Source: Thermoprotei archaeon
GTDB lineage: Archaea > Thermoproteota > Thermoprotei > QMSL01 > B3-G16
Assembly: GCA_003649665.1 (NCBI GenBank)
Contig: QMSL01000029.1
Location: forward strand, 1 to 11,994
Length of the DNA: 11,994 nt
Direction: 5' to 3'
Part shown: positions 7,178 to 11,994 of the stretch, in pieces
Numbering within the stretch: position 1 is the first letter of the stretch
Layout: every line of letters starts with the position of its first letter
Translations under genes and position numbers: made by a program
The notes under the pieces: generated by a model
Databases searched by the model: none
The model's input: the letters and a program-made list of their open reading frames with translations, nothing else
What the model was told of the DNA's origin: nothing

Positions 7178-7609
7178 TCAATGCTCCATCCATTCATCAT
7201 ACAACTTACGTGCAAGTTCGAGAACTCTTGTAGCCATACTTAAAGCTCGTTCAGCATCCTCTTTCTTAAATAAACGTCTGGCTGGGATCCTCCGATACTC
7301 ATCACCATAAAAAGATGGAGCTCTTTGTAATGCAAGACTAGTACTAACCTCTACTATGAAGTCTAGCTCTCGCTTAAACCATTCAGGCAATCTATTCCTT
7401 ATCCTAAGGAGAGAACTGCTAACATCATGAGAACGCGGATATTCAACACCGAAAAGCCGCAATATCGCCTTGAGGCATAATTCAACGCATTCTTGAGCTC
7501 TTCTTACAGCCCTATGGTAATAACCCCTTTCTAATGCTCTTTTACACTCCTCTAATGAATATTCTGCATCTTCTAAATACGCCTCTCCTAAAGCTCTATT
7601 CGAGCTCAT
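7178..7609 (-). CDS. HEPN domain protein (partner of MNT nucleotidyltransferase)
   Basis: This 143-aa all-helical protein is of the HEPN type (PF05168-like). The tell-tale helix YYHRAVRRAQECVELCLKAIL (split at ~29-49) is followed by YPRSHDVSSSLL, the usual P-x-x-HD turn. The RNase-type Rx4-6H motif of toxic HEPN proteins is not obvious; only the R-S-H-D version is seen, so nuclease activity is uncertain. The ATG at 7609 lies inside the 3' end of the nucleotidyltransferase gene (14-nt overlap, which includes the upstream stop), so translation is probably coupled. The GGAGGTG at 7621-7615 sits just upstream and is a near-ideal ribosome binding site, confirming this start over the longer frame. 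In such pairs the HEPN protein is usually the toxin and MNT the antitoxin; some pairs have other roles. Confidence 0.8.
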   Translation of the reverse strand: MSSNRALGEAYLEDAEYSLEECKRALERGYYHRAVRRAQECVELCLKAILRLFGVEYPRSHDVSSSLLRIRNRLPEWFKRELDFIVEVSTSLALQRAPSFYGDEYRRIPARRLFKKEDAERALSMATRVLELARKLYDEWMEH

Positions 7610-8123
7610 AGGACACCTCCTCACCAAAGCAAATATCAGGCTTAATAACCCAAATCCATTCCTTCTCTCCAAGCCAAATTCTTTTAGAGCCCAGCTTCTT
7701 CAGTAACTTAGAGACTCTGTTAAGTACCTTTTCGAAGAAATTATTCCTATCATATAATATTACAGCATCATGAATCATGTCTAGATATATGGGTCTAAAT
7801 ACCGATGCCTCAGTGATGTTTAAGGGATAAAATTCGACGAAGATATTATAACCCATCTCTAGTAGCCTCTGCGCTAAATCAGTTTTATATACCCTAGTTA
7901 GAACCCGTCCTAACATAGTACATCGTTCGCCATAACTCATATCCGTATCTAAGACTAGTAAAAGATCTATATCACTATGCTTATCATCATCTCCCCGAGC
8001 TACACTTCCATAAAGTACACAGCTAACTAAAGAATTTCGAAATTCACTTTTAATTTCATTAAGTACAAGAGCAAGGTATTTACGCCTATTGGGATCGCTT
8101 ATGCATTTGAGTCCTCTTCTCAT
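7596..8123 (-). CDS. MNT-type minimal nucleotidyltransferase (partner of HEPN)
   Basis: This is a 175-aa polymerase-beta-fold nucleotidyltransferase. The signature YGSVARGDDDKHSDIDLLLV (residues ~38-57) carries the GSxARG loop and the two metal-binding aspartates of SDID (Asp51, Asp53); FVEFYPL further on may give the third carboxylate. In HEPN/MNT systems (MntA-HepT) this enzyme is the antitoxin and adenylylates its HEPN partner. The protein is longer than the ~100-140 aa minimal form, with a C-terminal tail of unknown role. The frame runs up to an ATG at 8189, but a TATA box at 8162-8155 predicts a transcript start near 8132, leaving ATG 8123 as the first usable start. The HEPN gene overlaps its end by 14 nt. 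Confidence 0.8.
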   Translation of the reverse strand: MRRGLKCISDPNRRKYLALVLNEIKSEFRNSLVSCVLYGSVARGDDDKHSDIDLLLVLDTDMSYGERCTMLGRVLTRVYKTDLAQRLLEMGYNIFVEFYPLNITEASVFRPIYLDMIHDAVILYDRNNFFEKVLNRVSKLLKKLGSKRIWLGEKEWIWVIKPDICFGEEVSYELE

Positions 8124-8154
8124 ATCTCTCAAGGAGATTATACCGATAATGACA

Positions 8155-8162
8155 TATTTAAA
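8155..8162 (-). promoter_or_regulatory. TATA box of the MNT-HEPN operon
   Basis: TTTAAATA on the minus strand, identical to the MFS box, is centred ~35 nt before ATG 8123. It lies downstream of the alternative ATG at 8189 and so argues against that start. Confidence 0.6.
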
Positions 8163-8221
8163 CCAGATAGTAACTTGTGAAGAATACATTCTGTGAACAA
8201 TAAGGTCGGAGTCGCTCTAAA

Positions 8222-8479
8222 TTACCTATCAATCCTCTTAGAGACTTTCATCTTGAATAATAAAATGATGCCTAATGATATAAGTATTAGCCCGAATATG
8301 AATAAGAGTGTTGCTTTTATACGTATCAAGGAAGCTGCGCTTTCTTTCACACCTTCATTAAAGACTGTTACGCCAAATAACCAACCAGCTGCGATCAAGT
8401 ATATTACTCCTAAGGCCATGAATATCGTCATGAGAATGGTTTGCTTAGTAAATGGTTTGCTCCAGCTTAAGGGAGACAT
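8222..8479 (-). CDS. Small two-helix membrane protein of unknown function
   Basis: The 85-aa product has two clear transmembrane helices (residues ~14-36 and ~57-77), a short polar loop of about 20 residues, and a basic C-terminus (KMKVSKRIDR). Positive charges at both ends suggest both termini face the cytoplasm. The opposite strand has a longer open frame over the same DNA, but its product is not membrane-like or otherwise protein-like, and it has no ribosome binding site. This gene has GAGG 4 nt before its ATG and a TATA-like CTTAATAG (8521-8514) placing transcription start near 8491. No family was recognised. It is divergent from the DUF1028 gene and upstream of the separately promoted MNT gene. 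Confidence 0.62.
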   Translation of the reverse strand: MSPLSWSKPFTKQTILMTIFMALGVIYLIAAGWLFGVTVFNEGVKESAASLIRIKATLLFIFGLILISLGIILLFKMKVSKRIDR

Positions 8480-8554
8480 AATTCCTCATCCCCAATGTAT
8501 AGCCTACTTGGAACTATTAAGTGTTGCATGGGAACTATTCTAGAAATAAGCAAC

Positions 8555-8562
8555 TTTATATA
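8555..8562 (+). promoter_or_regulatory. TATA box of the DUF1028 gene
   Basis: TTTATATA predicts transcription from about 8584, ~15 nt before ATG 8599. That leader holds a G-rich GGGGGA. This rules out the ATG at 8521, which lies upstream of the box. Confidence 0.6.
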
Positions 8563-8598
8563 GACCAATTTCTTACACAGCATGCTGGGGGACACATT

Positions 8599-9228
8599 AT
8601 GACCTATAGCATCATAGGTATTGATAAGGAGAGGGACATACTCGGTATAGCAGTCGTCTCAGGTTCCATTGCCGTCGGCTCTCGCGTACCATGGGCTAGG
8701 TACGGTGTAGGAGGTGTCGTTACACAAGCTTACACAAATCCAGCTCTTGGGCCTATCATTCTAGAACTCCTTAAGAAGGGGCTAGAACCAAGAAAGGCCA
8801 TGGATATAGCCCTCGCTTCCGATGAAGGAAAGGAATATAGGCAGATCGCGATAATGGATTGGAATGGCAGAGTGGCATTCCATTGTGGTAAGATGATACC
8901 TAAAGAATATAGTGCATATTATTCAAAGAACTCAATTGCCATTGCAAATCTCGTAGTCTCAGAGGAGATACCAAAAGTTATGTGTAAGGCATTTGAGGAA
9001 ACCATTACCATTAGTTTAGAAGAGGCACTATTTGAGGCGATTAGGGAGGCGCATGCGATAGGAGGGGATAAACGCGGAGATCGTAGTGCTGCAATAATTG
9101 TCGTAGGCAAAACAGAGTACACCCCATATTACGATAAAGTAATAGACATAAGAGTGGATTACGCAGAGAATCCAGTAGAGAAATTGGGAGAAATATATAA
9201 TCGGATTATATCAGCCCATACTCGTTAA
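8599..9228 (+). CDS. DUF1028 family Ntn-hydrolase-like protein
   Basis: This 209-aa cytoplasmic protein matches the DUF1028 pattern along its whole length: MTYSIIGID at the start, GIAVVSGSIAVGSRVPWA, GVGGVVTQAYTNPALGP, EYRQIAIMDWNGRVAFHCG, a GN-like IAIANLVVSE block, and GGDKRGDRSAAIIVV near the end. The family has an N-terminal-nucleophile hydrolase-like fold; its natural substrate is not established. With the start at 8599, residue 2 is Thr, which could become the N-terminal nucleophile after Met removal; this is an inference. The open frame extends 26 codons upstream to 8521, but a TATA box lies between the two, so I use 8599. The gene appears to be monocistronic. Confidence 0.85.
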   Translation: MTYSIIGIDKERDILGIAVVSGSIAVGSRVPWARYGVGGVVTQAYTNPALGPIILELLKKGLEPRKAMDIALASDEGKEYRQIAIMDWNGRVAFHCGKMIPKEYSAYYSKNSIAIANLVVSEEIPKVMCKAFEETITISLEEALFEAIREAHAIGGDKRGDRSAAIIVVGKTEYTPYYDKVIDIRVDYAENPVEKLGEIYNRIISAHTR

Positions 9229-9297
9229 TTCGTGTAATGTTACTTCACCTAATATGAAATGGATAAGTTTATCTTAACATAAATCCAATATATGCTT

Positions 9298-9302
9298 AGG
9301 TG
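9298..9302 (+). promoter_or_regulatory. Shine-Dalgarno for a TTG start
   Basis: AGGTG is spaced 6 nt from TTG 9309 and 9 nt from TTG 9312. A stop at 9303-9305 closes the frame upstream and no ATG is available in frame, so a TTG start is required. A TATA-like TTTATCTT (9268-9275) fits a start of transcription near 9297. Confidence 0.5.
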
Positions 9303-9308
9303 TAATGC

Positions 9309-9608
9309 TTGTTGTCCAAAAATCCGCTTGATTATCCATCCGGTAAGAAGCTTACCAAGGAAGAACTAGCTGAAGCTTTGAGATTAGCAATAATTGCTGA
9401 ACTAGATGCAATAAACCTCTACATGCAACTAGCCAGAGCGATAGATGATGAGAAGTACCGCAAGGTATTTGAAGATGTAGCAAAGGAAGAGAAAACTCAT
9501 GTCGGTGAGTTCCTAGCATTACTCGAGATCTTAGATCCCGAACAGGCTAAGGAATTAGAAGAAGGAAGAGAAGAAGTAGAAGAATTAACTGGAATGAAGA
9601 AAGAGTAA
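9309..9608 (+). CDS. EncFtn-like (encapsulated ferritin family) iron-binding protein
   Basis: This two-helix ferritin-like protein of 99 aa resembles EncFtn and the related rubrerythrin-type domain. Helix 1 carries Glu31 and Tyr38 (AELDAINLY) and helix 2 carries Glu61 and His64 (EEKTHVGEFL). That is the spacing of the iron ligands and tyrosine of characterised EncFtn (E32, Y39, E62, H65), shifted by one. Such proteins form an annular decamer with ferroxidase centres at the dimer interface, normally inside an encapsulin shell. Here no encapsulin gene follows, and the charged tail ending LTGMKKE shows no clear encapsulin-targeting peptide, so the shell gene is elsewhere or the protein works alone. 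The start is TTG at 9309 or 9312. Confidence 0.82.
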   Translation: MLSKNPLDYPSGKKLTKEELAEALRLAIIAELDAINLYMQLARAIDDEKYRKVFEDVAKEEKTHVGEFLALLEILDPEQAKELEEGREEVEELTGMKKE

Positions 9609-9668
9609 GACTTCATCATGACTCTACATAACCACTTCCATCGATAGTAGGATGTACTATGGTAGTAG

Positions 9669-9893
9669 TTACTCCCTCCGGTATTCAAGTATATTAAGGC
9701 CTCTAACCCTATTAAAATGAGTGACATTACCCGTAACTATGGAATAGCCGTTCTCTCTCGCAATAATACCCATTAGCAGATCCCTTATATCAATTGATAT
9801 TCCAAGGGACTCTAAATGAGCTATCTCATCACCCGCTGCCTTAGACTCATGCGAAGACATAGGTAGGATAGTTAAGGTACGTGAAAGTTTCAT
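9669..9893 (-). pseudogene. C-terminal remnant of a PIN-domain (VapC-like) toxin
   Basis: Seventy-four residues correspond to the last half of a PIN nuclease. A helix ending in ESLGISIDIRDLLMGIIAREN carries the third acidic site (IDIRD). It is followed by the strand-turn YSIVTGNVTHFNRVRGL and ILEY. The N-terminal part with the first D-T-N motif and the conserved Glu is absent. The 175 nt upstream show no matching frame and no antitoxin gene, so this is a truncated relic rather than a frameshifted gene. It converges on the EncFtn-like gene. ATG 9893 opens the frame but has no visible ribosome binding site. A short, intact PIN-like orphan is a less likely alternative. Confidence 0.6.
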
Positions 9894-10068
9894 AGGGATG
9901 TGCTTATTTTTACCTTAACAATAATATTAAAATCATGGAGGTCATTAACTTTACACTTATAAGTAATACATTAGCGTCAGAAGAGCTACATTGAAAGCAA
10001 TTGAAGGGGTAATTCCTAAAACAAATAATCTTAAGAACGATAGGAGAATTAGAGATTAGGGATTTAAG
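9894..10068. other. Divergent intergenic region, 175 nt
   Basis: This AT-rich stretch lies between the PIN remnant and the YdjM-like gene. TATA-like AATAATCTTA near 10023-10032 may drive the downstream gene. The missing 5' half of the PIN gene and its antitoxin would be expected here, but no recognisable frame for either was found. Confidence 0.35.
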
Positions 10069-10572
10069 ATGCGAGCTAAAGGACATGCAGGAATGGCTCT
10101 CCTGATAACATTTGCTATCCTATCCTTACTTAGGTTAACCTCAATGGAAAGCATAATAACAGCGCTCCTAACAGTAGCTGCAGTAACCATACCTGACATA
10201 GACATAAAGCTCGAGATAAAACATAGAAAATATACGCATAACATACTAGCCGCATTAATTCTAGGACTCATACTGGCCCTAATCTACCATCCACTAGGAT
10301 GGTATATAGGCTTCACAGCAGGCTTCTTAGCCGTAATGATTCACGCATTAGGAGATCTATTCACAATAATGCCCTTTGCACCACTATGGCCATTTTATAG
10401 AAAAGAAATAAGCCTCAAATGGTTCAGATACGATAATCCCATAGCCAATAACGCATTCTTGACTCTCGGAGTAGCAATGTTTTTCACATACTTCCTATTC
10501 ATCTATACAGATACTGGCTACATGCTTATTGATGTAGTAAGAGAAATAATAAGGATCCTAACTACTTCATAG
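10069..10572 (+). CDS. YdjM/DUF457-like membrane-bound putative metal-dependent hydrolase
   Basis: The protein has 167 aa with about four hydrophobic helices. The family marks are in order: GHAGMALL near the start (His6), PDIDIKLEIKHRKYTHN (Asp43, Asp45, His52, His57), IHALGDLFT (His92, Asp96) and PLWPF. This set of His and Asp residues is typical of YdjM/DUF457 proteins, which are predicted metal-dependent hydrolases of the membrane with no proven substrate in archaea. The ATG at 10069 is preceded by TTAGGG about 8 nt upstream, a plausible ribosome binding site, and by a TATA-like element near 10025. The gene stands alone. Confidence 0.78.
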   Translation: MRAKGHAGMALLITFAILSLLRLTSMESIITALLTVAAVTIPDIDIKLEIKHRKYTHNILAALILGLILALIYHPLGWYIGFTAGFLAVMIHALGDLFTIMPFAPLWPFYRKEISLKWFRYDNPIANNAFLTLGVAMFFTYFLFIYTDTGYMLIDVVREIIRILTTS

Positions 10573-10689
10573 GTCATCAATATCAGGACGTTCATGTCAG
10601 CCATTATTCTTATGCATCCTTCATTTCGAATCCCTATGGGATCTTTCCTAATTACACGTCCTTAAACGCGCTCTAAAGAGAGAATAATC

Positions 10690-10697
10690 TTATATAT
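10690..10697 (+). promoter_or_regulatory. TATA box of vapBC
   Basis: TTATATAT is centred ~32 nt before the vapB ATG, predicting transcription from about 10720 and an almost leaderless mRNA. Confidence 0.6.
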
Positions 10698-10702
10698 CTT
10701 AC

Positions 10703-10716
10703 GTACTACGTAGTAC
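10703..10716 (+). promoter_or_regulatory. Perfect 14-bp palindrome, likely VapB operator
   Basis: GTACTACGTAGTAC is its own reverse complement and sits between the TATA box and the predicted transcript start. A bound VapB (AbrB-fold dimer) or VapBC complex here would block polymerase or TFB, which fits the autoregulation known for vapBC operons. Confidence 0.6.
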
Positions 10717-10725
10717 TGTGAGAAA

Positions 10726-10962
10726 ATGCCCATTGTGAAAATCACTCGTAAGTATCAAATTACAATACCAAAGGAGGTTAGGGAGAAGCTCAATCTACGT
10801 ATAGGCACTTTCCTTAGGGTGGAAGTTGAAGACGATAGAATAGTCCTAAGGCCGATAATTAAGCCTAGGAAAGATCCCGTAGAGGAGATGCTCAATTTAA
10901 TGAAAGAACCTTTAGACATAGATGCAGTCAAACTTGTTGAAGAATCGTGGGAGAATGATTAA
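10726..10962 (+). CDS. vapB: VapB-type antitoxin, AbrB/SpoVT swapped-hairpin family
   Basis: This 78-aa protein has an N-terminal AbrB-type DNA-binding domain: KITRKYQITIPKEVREKLNL (residues ~4-23), GTFLRVEVEDDRIVLRPI to ~45. A short charged C-terminal tail follows that should wrap the PIN partner and block its active site. As a dimer it would bind the palindrome upstream and repress its own operon. The tail includes the acidic helix LVEESWEND at the end. The vapC start codon lies within its last codons (8-nt overlap), so the two proteins are made in coupled fashion. Confidence 0.87.
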   Translation: MPIVKITRKYQITIPKEVREKLNLRIGTFLRVEVEDDRIVLRPIIKPRKDPVEEMLNLMKEPLDIDAVKLVEESWEND

Positions 10963-11461
10963 GGCCTATATCGACACAAATATCTTCATTTATGCAATAA
11001 TACATCATCCATCGTATGGTGCGCTATGTTCTAGGATATTAAGGGATTTAGGAAAAGGCCTCTATAAGCCCTATGGGTCTTTATTAGTAGCAATAGAGCT
11101 CCTAGGCGCATTATCAAAAATAAATCCTTCTATAGCTAGAAAAGCAGTAGAATTATACTTAGCACTAGATATGGCTATTCTACCATTAAGCGAAGAGATA
11201 ATAGATCTATCATCCATAGTAAATGAAGTAATAAACGTAAGATATGATGCTATCCACGTTGCCCTCATGATGCTACATAACGTGCCAGTGATAATAACAA
11301 ACGATACTGATGATTGGTTAAAGATAGCTCAGAACTATGACAACATACGGAAGAAGGCAATAGAAGAGGGATATAAAGTTAACTTACCTAGAGTACACGT
11401 CGTGACGCCAGAATACTACCCTAAGTGGTATAAGAACTTAAAAATAAACCACAGTAAATGA
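10955..11461 (+). CDS. vapC: VapC-type PIN-domain ribonuclease toxin
   Basis: This is a PIN nuclease of 168 aa. The acidic residues that hold the metal are visible: Asp7 in YIDTNIFIY, Glu48 in VAIELLGAL, Asp98 in RYDAIHVAL, and Asp117 in ITNDTDDW. All four positions are intact, so it should be an active Mg-dependent RNase, held in check by VapB. After the last motif there are ~47 residues (to HVVTPEYYPKWY), longer than in compact VapC proteins. The frame opens earlier, at 10922, but ATG 10955 begins the normal PIN N-terminus, has GGGAG just upstream and overlaps the vapB stop by 8 nt. Confidence 0.87.
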   Translation: MIKAYIDTNIFIYAIIHHPSYGALCSRILRDLGKGLYKPYGSLLVAIELLGALSKINPSIARKAVELYLALDMAILPLSEEIIDLSSIVNEVINVRYDAIHVALMMLHNVPVIITNDTDDWLKIAQNYDNIRKKAIEEGYKVNLPRVHVVTPEYYPKWYKNLKINHSK

Positions 11462-11676
11462 AGAAGGGCTCTTCCTAAAGGACATAATCCCATTAATACA
11501 TATTCTCACAATGCTTTCTGGACACTATCGTCGTAGAACCTGGAAGAGAACAATAAGGTATTATTAAGAAAATTCAGGCATGCTTCTAAGATCCGACTTT
11601 ATTAACGAGAATAAGAACGATAAAATGCCCCTTAACTAACTATTAATAATAGAAGAGAGTTTATGGATTACTTAGT
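11462..11676. other. Intergenic region, 215 nt
   Basis: I see no gene, RNA or repeat. TATA-like TATTAATAAT at 11641-11650 would start transcription near 11671, six nt before the next ATG. Confidence 0.35.
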
Positions 11677-11994
11677 ATGAGGAAAGCGAAGATGATATAT
11701 CTACTAGAGATGAAAAACATAATCATGACTATGACTATTCGATACATATATCATGTTATCTTAATCATTGCCCTATTCACCATTGGCTTTATCTCAGGAT
11801 ACCTTTACGGCTCTCACGGTAAGACCACAGAGGCAGAAGTGACCACTATTCTATCATCGACAATAACTGTTACATGGAAACCAGGGCTATGGCCAAGAAG
11901 GGAGATCGATATCAACGATGATGGCATACCCGACTTCATTATGGACATCTGCCCATATAATCTAAAGAGCGGAAAAGGTGAACACAAGATGATA
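11677..11994 (+). CDS. Membrane-anchored exported protein with Ca-binding loop (3' end outside window)
   Basis: The frame opens at ATG 11677 (stop at 11650-11652 upstream) and runs through the right edge, giving 106 residues so far. A cytoplasmic stretch with several Met residues is followed by one transmembrane helix (residues ~26-44), a Ser/Thr-rich linker (49-66), and REIDINDDGIPDFIMDICP. The D-x-N-x-D-G-x-x-D pattern (Asp78, Asn80, Asp82, Asp86) is a calcium loop of the dockerin/thrombospondin-type-3 kind, common in archaeal surface proteins. The protein is probably anchored in the membrane and extracellular. Alternative starts are ATG 11692 or 11710. The function is unknown. Confidence 0.65.
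   Translation, partial: MRKAKMIYLLEMKNIIMTMTIRYIYHVILIIALFTIGFISGYLYGSHGKTTEAEVTTILSSTITVTWKPGLWPRREIDINDDGIPDFIMDICPYNLKSGKGEHKMI

Larger units (their letters stand above)
10573..10725. other. Intergenic region with the vapBC control site at its right end
   Basis: The left 115 nt hold nothing recognisable. The right end contains a TATA box (10690-10697) and a palindrome (10703-10716), annotated separately. Confidence 0.4.

Noticed and set aside
8193..8543. Long open frame on the plus strand (116 aa)
   Set aside because: It is the mirror of the minus-strand membrane protein, has no family features or ribosome binding site, and the minus frame has a clear two-helix pattern with SD and TATA.
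1..11994. CRISPR arrays, tRNA/rRNA genes, insertion sequences
   Set aside because: No spaced direct repeats, no tRNA T-arm consensus, no transposase and no terminal inverted repeats were seen on either strand.

Overview
This AT-rich window comes from an archaeon, most likely a thermophilic member of the Thermoproteota (crenarchaeal branch). The evidence is the heavy use of ATA, AGA and AGG codons, TATA boxes 25-35 nt upstream of many starts with very short or no leaders, GTG/TTG starts, and gene families typical of that branch: an archaeal retropepsin-like protein, VapBC, HEPN/MNT, an EncFtn-like ferritin and a YdjM/DUF457 membrane protein. I cannot name the genus.

Layout. 1-868 (+): 3' part of a fused HgcA-HgcB-like corrinoid membrane/ferredoxin protein, cut by the window edge just after the place where the diagnostic cap-helix motif should lie. 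883-2043 (-): MFS transporter. 2298-4846 (+): two-gene unit of a small retropepsin-like protein and a membrane-anchored GH-A (GH5/GH42-like) glycoside hydrolase. 5010-5851 (-): membrane-anchored SagB-type nitroreductase carrying a -1 frameshift in a C5 run. It is preceded by an unusually GC-rich, hairpin-dense leader (about 5860-5945). 6145-7167 (+): Gfo/Idh/MocA-type dehydrogenase. 7178-8123 (-): MNT nucleotidyltransferase/HEPN pair. 8222-8479 (-): small two-helix membrane protein. 8599-9228 (+): DUF1028 Ntn-hydrolase-like protein. 9309-9608 (+): EncFtn-like ferritin without an encapsulin beside it. 9669-9893 (-): remnant of a PIN toxin. 10069-10572 (+): YdjM-like membrane protein. 10726-11461 (+): VapBC with a perfect palindromic operator. 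11677 to the end (+): start of an anchored exported protein with a Ca-binding loop.

The genes do not form one pathway. The secreted glycoside hydrolase, the MFS carrier and the sugar-type dehydrogenase are compatible with carbohydrate use but sit in separate transcription units. The right half is accessory in character: two toxin-antitoxin-type loci and a third decayed toxin lie within 4 kb.

The two most interesting items are the HgcAB-like fusion, which lacks the extra HgcB cysteines, and the GC-rich leader of the nitroreductase gene. That leader has alternating GGAGG/CCTCC segments, a GAAA-capped hairpin over a Shine-Dalgarno sequence, and two tiny overlapping ORFs, so it looks like an attenuator, a riboswitch-like element or a structured RNA.
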